DNA of 64,000 bases from Paenibacillus plantiphilus. Lineage in GTDB: Bacteria; Bacillota; Bacilli; Paenibacillales; Paenibacillaceae. The notes beneath the pieces are model-generated. The model ran no database searches. It was not told the origin of the DNA and worked only from the letters and a program-made list of their open reading frames with translations. The first letter of the stretch is position 1. Each line of letters opens with the position of its first letter. The DNA lies in contig NZ_CAKMMF010000004.1 of NCBI RefSeq assembly GCF_927798095.1, positions 230,993-294,992 on the forward strand, in the 5' to 3' direction. The position numbers and the translations under genes were made by a program. Below, piece by piece: positions 18,587 to 27,700 of this stretch.

Positions 18587-18830
18587 CTATTTTCTGCTTG
18601 CCCATTTTTCTGCATGACCTATTTATCAGGTATGTCTTTTTTCTGCATAGCCTGTTTATCAGATCTGTCTATTTCTCTACATAGTCTATTTATCAGATCT
18701 GTCTATTTCTCTACATAGTCTATCTATCAGATCTGTCTATTTCTCTACATAGCCTGTTTATCAGATCTGTCTATTTCTCTACATAGCCTGTTTATCAGAT
18801 CTGTCTATTTCTCTACATAGCCTGTTTTCC
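18587..18830. repeat. 34-bp tandem repeat tract between trmD and rplS
   Basis: The anchor AGATCTG recurs at 18661, 18695, 18729, 18763 and 18797, exactly 34 bp apart, with a decayed copy at 18628. The unit reads roughly TCTATTTCTCTACATAG then CCTGTTTATCAGATCTG and contains the palindrome CAGATCTG. Copies differ mainly at CCTGTTT versus TCTATTT. The rest of the 18831-19018 interval holds no recognised gene. Confidence 0.93.
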
Positions 18831-19018
18831 TGCTCCAGTGCAGCATCACATTAGAGCATTCCTCACACCATATCACCATGCAGCCTCACTCAGAGGCATA
18901 CATCGCATTATGCACATCGTTCACAGACGTTCTTCACGCTATGGCACTCTATGGTCAATTGTCCGTGCCACATCTCTGAAGCCCATGCCAGTCTCTAAAG
19001 TCTGCAATACAAGTCTAG

Positions 19019-19765
19019 CTACTCCTGCGACTTCTCCTGTATTACAAGCCGTTTAAGCCAAGCGCGCTCCTTCGCAGTCAGCTCAGCGCTCTCCAGCAGC
19101 TCCGGCCTCCGCTGAAGTGTACGGAGCAGTGACTGCTCCCTTCTCCACGCTTCCACATTGGCGTGATGTCCCGACAACAGGACTTCCGGCACTTCCCAAT
19201 CACGGAAAACGGCTGGTCTTGTATAGTGAGGATATTCCAGCAATCCCGTACTGAAGGAATCCGTCACCGCAGACGTTTCATTCCCTAGAACGCCTGGCAG
19301 CAGACGGACAACGCTGTCGACCACGACCATCGCCGGCAGCTCGCCACCGGTCAGCACATAATCGCCAATCGACAGCTCGTCCGTGACGAGATGCTCGCGA
19401 ATGCGTTCATCATAACCTTCATAATGGCCGCACACAAAGATGAGATGGCTCTCTCCCGAGAGCTCCTCTGCTTTGCGCTGGGTAAATGTCTCGCCCTGCG
19501 GGCACATCAGAATAACGCGCGGAGCTTGAGCGCCCTCCGCAACCAAATCCTCCACAGCTGCAAACAATGGCTCGGGCTTGAGCACCATGCCGCCGCCGCC
19601 CCCGTATGGATAATCATCGACTGTGTTATGCTTGTTGTTCGCATAATCACGAAAGTTGACCGCATTCAGGCTTACGATCCCTTTATCTCTCGCCTTGCCG
19701 AGAATACTCGCCCCGAATACGCCTTCGAGCATTTCGGGGAACAGAGTCAGCACATCAATTCTCAT
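19019..19765 (-). CDS. trmD: tRNA (guanine-37-N1)-methyltransferase TrmD
   Basis: SAM-dependent SPOUT enzyme that methylates G37 of tRNAs to prevent frameshifting. The 248-residue product has the start [36 protein letters not shown] and the trefoil-knot segment [30 protein letters not shown]. Length is typical. It lies 4 nt downstream of rimM, certainly in one operon. Confidence 0.98.
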   Translation of the reverse strand: MRIDVLTLFPEMLEGVFGASILGKARDKGIVSLNAVNFRDYANNKHNTVDDYPYGGGGGMVLKPEPLFAAVEDLVAEGAQAPRVILMCPQGETFTQRKAEELSGESHLIFVCGHYEGYDERIREHLVTDELSIGDYVLTGGELPAMVVVDSVVRLLPGVLGNETSAVTDSFSTGLLEYPHYTRPAVFRDWEVPEVLLSGHHANVEAWRREQSLLRTLQRRPELLESAELTAKERAWLKRLVIQEKSQE

Positions 19766-19769
19766 GATG

Positions 19770-20291
19770 TCAGATCAATCCTTCCATCAGTCGCACAATG
19801 ATCTTCTTCGACTCCACATCGACGTCAAGAACAACCTCGTCGATGACAGGAATAAGCAGCTGCTTCCCTTTGGCCGGTTGAACTACCCATACATCATTGG
19901 CTCCAGGAACAAGGATTTCCGTAACAGCGCCCAGCTCTTCGCCCTCTTCCGTGACGACTTTGCAGCCGATGATCTCGTAATGATAGTATTCCCCTTCATC
20001 CAGCTCGCCAAGATCATCCTTGGATACTTTAAGACTCCAGCCCTTATACTTCTCCGCAACATTAATATCGTCAAGATCCTTAATCTTCACGATATACATG
20101 TTTTTATGCAATCTAGCTCCCTGAATCACGACGGTGATTCGCTGCCCCGTCTCCGGATTCTCCATAACCAGCTCATTGCCCTGAGCGAAACGCTCTTCGG
20201 GAAAATCTGTTTGCGAGACCACTTTGATCTCGCCTCGAATACCGTGCGTATTGACTATCTTCCCAACGAGCAGCCATTCAGTATCCATCAT
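19770..20291 (-). CDS. rimM: 16S rRNA processing protein RimM
   Basis: Assembly factor for the head of the 30S subunit; binds ribosomal protein S19. The 173-residue protein has the N-terminal beta-barrel ([18 protein letters not shown]) and a C-terminal PRC-barrel ([46 protein letters not shown]). The double ATG at 20291/20288 follows GAAGGTGAAGGG; I took the first. A terminator-like hairpin between khpA and rimM suggests that rimM-trmD is a separate transcription unit. The ylqD gene found between khpA and rimM in B. subtilis is absent. Confidence 0.96.
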   Translation of the reverse strand: MMDTEWLLVGKIVNTHGIRGEIKVVSQTDFPEERFAQGNELVMENPETGQRITVVIQGARLHKNMYIVKIKDLDDINVAEKYKGWSLKVSKDDLGELDEGEYYHYEIIGCKVVTEEGEELGAVTEILVPGANDVWVVQPAKGKQLLIPVIDEVVLDVDVESKKIIVRLMEGLI

Positions 20292-20324
20292 TGTTCCCTT
20301 CACCTTCTTTCGTATTTTCCATCG

Positions 20325-20355
20325 AAAAAGGGCTAGGACATTTCATCCTAACCCT
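20325..20355 (-). terminator. Terminator between khpA and rimM
   Basis: AGGGCTAGGA (20329-20338) and TCCTAACCCT (20346-20355) form a 10-bp stem with one G-U pair and a 7-nt loop. On the minus strand it is followed by five T (complement of 20325-20329). It would end ffh-rpsP-khpA transcription, or attenuate it, before rimM. Confidence 0.85.
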
Positions 20356-20372
20356 GCTTCGATGTACGATCG

Positions 20373-20603
20373 TTACGAAATAATATCGACCATGACGCGC
20401 TTATGCGATTTGACAGCCGCCGATGTGACAACCGTTCGCAGCGCTTTAGCAATCCGTCCTTGCTTGCCGATCACCTTGCCGATATCGGCGCTATTGACCG
20501 ACAGCATATAGACGGTGCCCCGATCGTCTTCCTTCACGTCGACTCGCACGTCTTCCGGGTGATCCACTAAAGCCTTCGCTATGACAAGAATCAAATCTTT
20601 CAT
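20373..20603 (-). CDS. khpA: KH-domain RNA-binding protein KhpA (YlqC)
   Basis: Small RNA chaperone that works with KhpB in many Firmicutes. The 76-residue protein is a single KH domain with the RNA-binding GKQG loop in DIGKVIGKQGRIAKALRTV (residues 41-59). It sits 26 nt downstream of rpsP, as in B. subtilis and streptococci. Confidence 0.95.
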   Translation of the reverse strand: MKDLILVIAKALVDHPEDVRVDVKEDDRGTVYMLSVNSADIGKVIGKQGRIAKALRTVVTSAAVKSHKRVMVDIIS

Positions 20604-20629
20604 CGTCTAGGCCCTCCGCTAAAGAGCAG

Positions 20630-20902
20630 TTATTTCTGAACTTTAAGCTCATGGAACTTTTTCATAACGCCTGCTTTGGAAAGCAAGTTGCGAACCGTAT
20701 CAGAAGCTTGCGCTCCGTCTTGAAGCCATTTCAACGCTTTTTCCTCATCGATGCTCACTTGAGCCGGTTGTGCAACCGGATTGTAAGTGCCGATCTCTTC
20801 AATGAATCGACCGTCACGCGGGGAACGGGAATCGGATACTACTACGCGATAGAAAGGCGCTTTGTGCGCACCAATCCGTTTCAAACGAATACGTACTGCC
20901 AT
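20630..20902 (-). CDS. rpsP: 30S ribosomal protein S16
   Basis: Early-binding 30S protein. The 90-residue product [41 protein letters not shown] and [21 protein letters not shown] is canonical. I chose the ATG at 20902 because GGAGGTG is 6 nt upstream; a start at 20911 would leave the ribosome site inside the gene. It follows ffh by 50 nt. Confidence 0.98.
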   Translation of the reverse strand: MAVRIRLKRIGAHKAPFYRVVVSDSRSPRDGRFIEEIGTYNPVAQPAQVSIDEEKALKWLQDGAQASDTVRNLLSKAGVMKKFHELKVQK

Positions 20903-20952
20903 GTCATTCACCTCCTTGAAAGAATAAACAGCTATGCGGCATCATTTCCCGC

Positions 20953-22326
20953 CTATTTAGAAAACGGGAATTTCTTCCCGATCATTCCTTTGAGACCCTT
21001 CATTCCGCCCTTTGGCCCTTTCGGCCCCATCATGGACGAGAATTGCTTCATCATTTTCTTCATATCGTCGAATTGCTTAATAAGACGATTCACATCAGCT
21101 ACTGTCGTACCGCTGCCTGTTGCAATCCGTTTGCGGCGGCTGTGGTTCATAATCTCAGGCTTCTGCTTCTCTTCCTTTGTCATCGATTTGACGATGGCTT
21201 CGACGCGTCCGATCTGCTTATCATCCACCTTGACGTTTTTCATTTCCTTCATCTTGCCCATTCCGGGCAGCATGTCGAACAATTGATCCAGCGGTCCGAG
21301 CTTTCGCACCTGCTCCATTTGATCAAGGAAATCATCGAATGTGAACTCAGCCGTGCGCATCTTGCGCTCCATCTCAGCCGCTTTCTCCGCGTCGATGCCG
21401 GATTGCGCCTTTTCAATGAGAGAAAGCATATCGCCCATTCCAAGAATACGCGAAGCCATCCGGTCAGGATAGAAAGGCTCCAACGGTTCGATTTTCTCAC
21501 CAGTAGCGGCGAATTTGATCGGGCAGCCGGTTACAGCTTTTACCGACAACGCAGCTCCGCCTCTAGTATCGCCATCGAGCTTCGTCAGGACAACGCCTGT
21601 CAGCTCAAGCTGGCTGTGGAAGCTTTGCGCAACATTGACAGCCTCTTGGCCTGTCATAGCATCGATAACGAGCAGCACTTCATCCGGCTTCGTAATGGCA
21701 TGAATCTGATGAAGCTCTTCCATCAGCGCTTCATCAATATGAAGACGACCAGCTGTATCGATGATTACATAGTCATGATTATTGTCTTTCGCATGCTGCA
21801 GGCCAGCCCGCGCAATCTCGACAGGCGAGGTTTGGTCTCCCAGTGTAAACACTGGCACGCCAATTTGTTCGCCCAGCACCTGGAGCTGTTTGATTGCAGC
21901 AGGACGATAAATATCGCCGGCAACAAGCAATGGCCTATGCTTTTCCTTAAGCAGCAGCTTCGCCAGCTTGCCGGAAGAGGTTGTCTTACCGGCACCCTGC
22001 AGACCAGCCATTAGAATGACCGTCGGCGGTTTGTTCGCCTTCGCCAGCTTGCTGTTGGTTCCGCCCATCAGCTCGGTCAGCTCTTTATTAACAATATCGA
22101 CGACGACCATGCCTGGCGTGAAGCTCTTCATCACTTCTTGGCCGATCGCGCGTTCCTTCACCTTGGCGATAAAATCCTTCACCACTTTAAAGTTAACATC
22201 GGCTTCAAGCAGTGCAAGCCGGACCTCGCGCATTGCCTCGTTTACATCGTCCTCCGACACTTTGCCTTTGCCGCGCAGCTTGCCGAATACGTTCTGCAGC
22301 CTGCTTGCCAATCCTTCGAACGCCAT
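20953..22326 (-). CDS. ffh: Signal recognition particle protein Ffh
   Basis: GTPase that, with scRNA, binds signal sequences of nascent chains and delivers them to FtsY. The 457-residue protein has the N domain (MAFEGLASRLQNVFGKLRGKG), G domain (GLQGAGKTTSSGKLA near residue 105, DTAGRLHID, TKLDGDTRGGAALS) and a methionine-rich M domain with the RNA-binding RRKRIATGSG segment near residue 398, ending in a Met/Gly/Lys-rich tail. The ATG at 22326 lies 4 nt after GGTGAC. A 600-nt repeat-filled spacer separates it from ylxM. Confidence 0.97.
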   Translation of the reverse strand: MAFEGLASRLQNVFGKLRGKGKVSEDDVNEAMREVRLALLEADVNFKVVKDFIAKVKERAIGQEVMKSFTPGMVVVDIVNKELTELMGGTNSKLAKANKPPTVILMAGLQGAGKTTSSGKLAKLLLKEKHRPLLVAGDIYRPAAIKQLQVLGEQIGVPVFTLGDQTSPVEIARAGLQHAKDNNHDYVIIDTAGRLHIDEALMEELHQIHAITKPDEVLLVIDAMTGQEAVNVAQSFHSQLELTGVVLTKLDGDTRGGAALSVKAVTGCPIKFAATGEKIEPLEPFYPDRMASRILGMGDMLSLIEKAQSGIDAEKAAEMERKMRTAEFTFDDFLDQMEQVRKLGPLDQLFDMLPGMGKMKEMKNVKVDDKQIGRVEAIVKSMTKEEKQKPEIMNHSRRKRIATGSGTTVADVNRLIKQFDDMKKMMKQFSSMMGPKGPKGGMKGLKGMIGKKFPFSK

Positions 22327-22461
22327 GACCGTCACCCCCTAAAGTAATCAAAGTTTAACACCCTTGGAGACTTCTAACACAACAACATTCATTTCAGTCA
22401 ACCGTTCGCCAAGCATCCAACCATCTAGGTAAACGACTCTGTAAGCCGATATATTCCCCTT

Positions 22462-22880
22462 ACAGACTCGAACGTTGCTGCTTTTCGTGCTGTAAGCAGG
22501 TTTTTCCGCCTTAACACTGCCACTACAGCTCGTTTGCCGCTGATTGGTGCGCTGTAAGAAGGTTTTTCCGCGTTACAGCCACTGACGATGCTGCTTTTCG
22601 TGCTGTAAGCGGGTTTTTCCGCCTTAACACTGCCACTACAGCTCGTTTGTCGCCGATCGGTACGCTGTAAGCTGGTTTTTCCGTGTTACAGACTCGAACG
22701 TTGCTGCTTTTCGTGCTGTAAGCAGGTTTTTCCGTCTTAACACTGCCACTACAGCTCGTTTGCCGCCAATCGGTGCGCTGTAAGCAGGTTTTTCCGTGTT
22801 ACAGACCGAACGTTGCCGCTTTTCAGTGCTGTAAGCAGGTTTTTCCGTCTTAACACTGCCACTACAGCTCGTTTGTCGTG
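22462..22880. repeat. 113-bp tandem repeat with nested hairpins between ylxM and ffh
   Basis: Units start at 22462, 22575, 22688 and 22801, exactly 113 bp apart, with few differences (ACAGACTCGAACGTTGCTG at the unit start). Each unit contains two copies of a sub-motif, CTGTAAGCAGGTTTTTCCG, and inverted CTGTAA/TTACAG and GCTGTA/TACAGC arms that can form hairpins. No coding sequence is convincing here. The flanks (22327-22461, 22881-22964) show nothing else. Confidence 0.93.
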
Positions 22881-22964
22881 ACTCAGCGAGCTAGAAGAGA
22901 ATTTCAGTGCTAAACGGATGCTGGCTTTGTTATGTACCTTTGCCACAATCCATCGGGCGGGAAG

Positions 22965-23336
22965 TTAGTCGCGTTCCCCTTCGCGCAAGCCATCGGCGAT
23001 TCGGAGAAGCTCAGTGCGCAGCAGAGTGTCAGAACCAGCTAATTCGTTAGCGCAGTTCGTGAGCTTCTCCAGCCATTGTTCAGCAGCCTCGTGCTTGACT
23101 AGCAGTCCGAGCTTGCTCTCGTAATCCTCTAATGCGGATTCAGCCCGCTTAATATGCTCATATACAGCTTGTCTGCTAATATCGAACTCACCAGCGATTT
23201 CACTTAACGTATAATCATCGTGAAAATAATATTTAAGAAAAGTCTGCTGCTTCTCAGTGAGCAGCGGCTCGTAAAAATCAAAAAGCATATTGATTCGGTT
23301 AGTTTTCGCCAGGGCGTCAGTTTGTTGAAACGTCAT
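22965..23336 (-). CDS. ylxM: YlxM family helix-turn-helix protein
   Basis: Small sigma-70-region-4-like protein encoded with ftsY and ffh across Firmicutes and thought to modulate the SRP pathway. The 123-residue sequence shows MLFDFYEPLLTEKQQTFLKYYF, the HTH DDYTLSEIAGEFDISRQAVYEHIKRAE (about 40-67) and an acidic C-terminal helix. On each side is a repeat tract: the 12-bp microsatellite upstream and the 113-bp repeats downstream. Confidence 0.93.
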   Translation of the reverse strand: MTFQQTDALAKTNRINMLFDFYEPLLTEKQQTFLKYYFHDDYTLSEIAGEFDISRQAVYEHIKRAESALEDYESKLGLLVKHEAAEQWLEKLTNCANELAGSDTLLRTELLRIADGLREGERD

Positions 23337-23438
23337 CAGCAGCCCCCCCCTTCGTCAAGGGAAATACCTTGACACTTTACCACGACGTCTATCATAACGC
23401 AGACATCCATCCACTGTCAAGTATATTCCCTTGTCAGC

Positions 23439-23590
23439 GTGTCTTTGTTTGTGTCTTTGTTTGTGTCTTTGTTTGTGTCTTTGTTTGTGTCTTTGTTTGT
23501 GTCTTTGTTTGTGTCTTTGTTTGTGTCTTTGTTTGTGTCTTTGTTTGTGTCTTTGTTTGTGTTTGTGTTTGTGTCTGTGTCTGTGTCTGT
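23439..23590. repeat. 12-bp microsatellite (GTGTCTTTGTTT)x10 between ftsY and ylxM
   Basis: Ten perfect copies of GTGTCTTTGTTT run from 23439 to 23558, followed by decayed GTTTGTGTTTGTGTCTGTGTCTG to 23590. On the transcribed (minus) strand it is a pyrimidine-poor ACAAACAAAGAC repeat, which would give unstructured RNA. It lies just after the ftsY stop. Confidence 0.97.
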
Positions 23591-23601
23591 TCTTATCAGT
23601 T

Positions 23602-24600
23602 TTAAGACTGGACTTCCGACTCTTCCGCTTTTTGAATGAGACCCGCGAATAATGCATGTACGAACTGATCGGAATCAAATTCCTGCAGATCGTCCATTTT
23701 CTCGCCGAGTCCGACCAGCTTCACTGGCAAATTCAGTTCATTGCGAATCGCAATGACGATACCGCCTTTGGCTGTTCCGTCCAGCTTCGTTAACACAAGA
23801 CCCGTCACGCCGCTTTTCTCTCCGAATAGCTTGGCTTGGCTTAGCGCATTCTGCCCTGTAGTCGCATCAAGCACGAGCAGCACCTCATGCGGTGCGCTTG
23901 GCACCTCGCGCTGGAGGACGCGGAATATTTTGTTCAGCTCATCCATCAGGTTGGACTTGTTCTGCAATCTGCCCGCCGTGTCGCATAAAAGAACGTCAAC
24001 ACCGCGATTTTTGGCCGCATTAATGGCATCGTACATAACGGCTGCCGGGTCGGCGCCGGACTCCTGCTTGATAACGTCGACGCCGACACGCTGGCCCCAT
24101 ACTTCCAATTGCTCAATCGCGCCAGCGCGGAAGGTGTCTCCCGCTGCAAGCAGGACGCTTTTTCCTTCAGATTTGAACTTATGCGCCAGCTTGCCGATTG
24201 TCGTCGTTTTGCCTACACCATTGACTCCAACGAACAGAATAACCGTCATGCCCGAATCTGCCATGCGAAGCCCGTTATCCTCATCCCTCTTGAGCAAGCC
24301 GACTAGCTTCTCTGACAATACCGGCTGCAATTCTGCCGCATCCTCGATTTTGCGCTTCTTCACTTCGGCGCGCAGATCGTCGATCAGTCCCATAACTGTA
24401 TTGACGCCTACATCTGCTCCGATCAAAATTTCTTCCAGCTCTTCGTAGAAGGCCTCGTCGATTTTTTTGCGGCGGGTTATGAGCTCCTCCACCTTCTCCA
24501 CGAAGGCGGTGCGCGTCTTGGTCAACCCCTCTTTAAAAATATTCGTAACCGCTTCGGTTTTTTGCGAAATGCTTTCCTTTAACCGTTTGAAGAAACTCAT
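23602..24600 (-). CDS. ftsY: Signal recognition particle receptor FtsY
   Basis: Membrane-associated GTPase that receives Ffh-ribosome complexes. The 332-residue protein has the short N-terminal region typical of Gram-positives (no long acidic A domain), the N domain (EELITRRKKIDEAFYEELEEILIGADVGV) and the G domain: GVNGVGKTTTIGKLA near residue 124, DTFRAGAIEQL, DTAGRLQNK, TKLDGTAKGG. The ATG at 24600 has GGAG 8 nt upstream. It follows smc by 149 nt. Confidence 0.97.
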   Translation of the reverse strand: MSFFKRLKESISQKTEAVTNIFKEGLTKTRTAFVEKVEELITRRKKIDEAFYEELEEILIGADVGVNTVMGLIDDLRAEVKKRKIEDAAELQPVLSEKLVGLLKRDEDNGLRMADSGMTVILFVGVNGVGKTTTIGKLAHKFKSEGKSVLLAAGDTFRAGAIEQLEVWGQRVGVDVIKQESGADPAAVMYDAINAAKNRGVDVLLCDTAGRLQNKSNLMDELNKIFRVLQREVPSAPHEVLLVLDATTGQNALSQAKLFGEKSGVTGLVLTKLDGTAKGGIVIAIRNELNLPVKLVGLGEKMDDLQEFDSDQFVHALFAGLIQKAEESEVQS

Positions 24601-24626
24601 ACTGATCACTCCATCCCTTTACTCGC

Positions 24627-24717
24627 AAAAACCGGGCTCGGACCCGACATGTATCGCCCCACCTCACGCTGGAATCTGCGCGCGGTGCAGAAACTTATGT
24701 CCGTCCGACTCCGGTTT
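24627..24717 (-). other. Long-arm hairpin in the smc-ftsY intercistronic region
   Basis: AAACCGGGCTCGGAC (24629-24643) and GTCCGACTCCGGTTT (24703-24717) can form about 13 pairs with a two-base internal mismatch around a 59-nt loop. On the minus strand the distal arm ends in TTTTTG (complement of 24627-24631). It could be a weak terminator or attenuator between smc and ftsY. Confidence 0.5.
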
Positions 24718-24749
24718 CTGTTCATGTATATGAAAACACTAGCCCGTCT

Positions 24750-27700
24750 TTAGGAAGCATATACCGGCTCCTCGTCCTCCAAGCGGACGGATACCAGCTT
24801 GGATACGCCGCCTTCCTCCATCGTAACCCCGTACAGCACGTCCGCTTCCTCCATCGTTCCCTTGCGGTGTGTAACGACGATAAACTGCGTCAGCTCCGAG
24901 AATTCACGAAGATATTGCGCAAATCTGGAGACGTTGGCTTCATCCAATGCAGCTTCAACCTCATCGAGGACACAGAACGGCACAGGCTTGACTTGCAGTA
25001 TAGCAAATAACAGCGCAATCGCCGTCAATGCTCTTTCTCCGCCCGACAGAAGCTGCAAATTTTGCAGCTTCTTGCCCGGAGGCTGCGCAACGATGTCAAT
25101 GCCGCTATCCAGCACGCGATCCGGCTCGACCATAATAAGATCCGCCCGTCCGCCGCCGAACAGCTTCGCGAATACGATGACAAAGTGGCCGCGAATCGCC
25201 TCGAACGTCGTGCGGAATCGCTTGGACATCTCTTCATCCATCTCGCGAATAACCTGATAGAGCGTCGTCTTGGCATCAATCAGATCATTCTTCTGGTCGC
25301 TCAGGAAGGTATAACGTTCCTTAACGCGCTCATACTCCTCAATCGCCCCAAGGTTGACCTCGCCAAGCGCCGAGATGCTGCGTTTCAGGTCGCGCACCTC
25401 ATTCTGCATCGCCTGAATGTCTTCAGGGACAGGGTAGCGCTCCTTCGCCAATTCAAAGCTCAGCTCATATTCCTCGCTGAGCTTGCGAAGCAGGTTCTCC
25501 AGCTCGACATCGAGACGATTGGCTGCAATTTCTGTCTGACGCAGCCCGTCCTCAACGGTGCGCAGCTGTGCCCGCTGCTCCTTCGTCTCGCTCTCGCCCT
25601 GCTCCAGCTCGCGAGTCATATTGGCTCGCTGCGCGCGCTGGATATCCGTCTGCTCCGAACAGGAATCCTTCTGCAGACGCAGCTCGTTCAACTGCTCAAT
25701 CTGTCTGACGCTCTCCTGCGCATGCTGCTCCGCATCCTCTTCCTGGCGCGCCAGCATATCGCGAAGCCCTGCCAACTCCCCTTTCGCGCGGCCGATATCC
25801 GACCTGACGCGAGCGGCCTGATCCTCGAAGGATTGCTTCTCCTGGTCGGTCTTGGCTACAGCGATCTTGATATCTGTCAGTTGGCCTTGCAGATGCTCCT
25901 TGGCCGTCTCGTTCTCCTTGCGCCGACTCTCAGCCTGCCGAATCGCCTCCTGGAGCTTCGCTTCCTCCCCAGTCAGCTCTGCAAGACGACGCTCGGCTTC
26001 CGCAGCAGATTGCTTGATCTGCTCCCGCTCCGACTTGTGACCGACAGTGTCAGTCTCGAACAGCTGACGCTGCTCCTCCAAATGTCGGTTCTCATTATCG
26101 AGCTGCTGCAGCTCTGCCCGCAGATGCTGCTCATCAATCCGGCGCTGCTCGCCTTGACCGCGCAGCTCATCGACATTCTGGCTTCGAATGGATTGCTCCT
26201 TGCGCAGGTCGCCGATTTTGTCGCGCAGCTTCACGAGCTGCTCCTCTGTCGACTTGATCTCTCCATCCAGAGCTTCGATCTGACGCTGCCTGCCGAGCAG
26301 GTTGGCGCCCTTCTTCTGCAGACTTCCGCCCGTCATGGAGCCGCCCGCATTGACAACATCGCCTTCCAGCGTAACAACTCGGAACCGATAGTGGCATTTC
26401 GCCGCGATCCGGTTCGCTTGCTCCAATGTTTCAGCGATAATGACATTGCCCAGCAGATTGTCGACGATGGACTTGTATGCAGAATCACAGGTGACCAGAT
26501 CAGCTGCTACGCCGACAAAGCCCTCAATCCCGGCAATAACCCGCTTATCCTGTTCTGGAATGTTCCTCCCGCGAATAACGTCCAGCGGCAGGAATGTCGC
26601 TCTTCCGAGCTGGCGCTGCTTCAGGAACGCGATTGCAGCGCGAGCGCTCCGCTCATCATGCATGACAACATGCTGCAGCGCGCCGCCAAGCGCCGTCTCC
26701 ACGGCCAGCTCCACCTTCTCCGGCACGCGGACAAGCTCGGCAACAGCGCCGTGCACCCCCTCAAGACCACCGGAGGTGCGGCGTGACGCCTTGAGCACTT
26801 CACGGACGCCCTGCATGAAACCATCCAGATCATCCTGCATTTCTTTCATCGTGTCGCGTCTGGATCGCAGCGCTTCAACTTTCTGCTCCCACTTGCGGAT
26901 GGCTCCCTGCGCTTCTTCCAGCAGCTTCTGCCCGGATTGCAGCCGTTCGCCCTCTTGAATATAGCGATCGCGCGTAGCTGTAATCTCAGCTAAAGTATCC
27001 GCTAGTCTTTGCCCCAGCTCCTCGCGGCGCGCAGTCAGCTTCCCATACTGCTCCTGCCACTTGGATTGTTCATCGCCCAGCCGTTCCATTCTGCGCTGCA
27101 GCGTTTCCTCCTGCTGCGAAGCATAGCGAATTTCATTGCGCAGCTGCGCCATGGAGCTGAGCACATCAAGGAGGTCGCTCTTGAGCGATTCCTCGGCATC
27201 CCCTGTTAAGGAAGCCGCGTTGCCCAGCAGCTGCGCTTCCTCTTCAAGAAGCTTCTGGCGAAGAATGGTCAGCTCGTTCTCCAACGCAGCCCCTTTGCTC
27301 CGAAACTCTGCCTCTTCCTTCGTCAGAGCCGCGATTCGCTGCGATTGCGATTCAATCGATGTCTCCAGCTGTGCCCGATTCCCGTCCAGATTGCGCTTGC
27401 GCTCCTTCAGAACCTCGCCATAGCCCTCGCACTTCTCATAATCCTCGCTGATCTGCAGCATCGATTCATGCAAACGATCCAGCGCTTCCTCAATCTCCCG
27501 CAGCTTCTGGCGATCCTTCTCAAGCAAGGCATCATGCTTGCTCACTACCGTAGACAGCTGCAGCTGCTCTCCCTGAAGCCTGTTCATTCGCTCATTGGCC
27601 TCGCTCCAGGAGCGATGCACCGTCTCAATATTATGTACATACATGGAAATCTCAGACGTCTTAAGCTGTTCCTTCAGCTGTTTGAAATTTACAGCCTTCT

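Noticed and set aside
22462..22880. CRISPR array
   Set aside because: Repeats are contiguous 113-bp units with no unique spacers and no cas genes nearby; the 34-bp array at 18.6 kb likewise has no spacers between units.
22749..22946. 65-codon ORF in the 113-bp repeats
   Set aside because: The repeat units are not maintained as codons (113 is not a multiple of 3), so the frame is accidental.
23355..23678. 107-codon minus-strand ORF with His-Lys-Gln-Arg repeats
   Set aside because: Translation of the 12-bp microsatellite; overlaps the ftsY end and lacks a ribosome site. Plus-strand Phe/Val/Leu/Cys repeat ORFs there are equally artefactual.
25062..26786. 574-codon plus-strand ORF opposite smc
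   Set aside because: Leu-rich antisense product of the SMC coiled-coil codons; SMC itself is intact on the minus strand.
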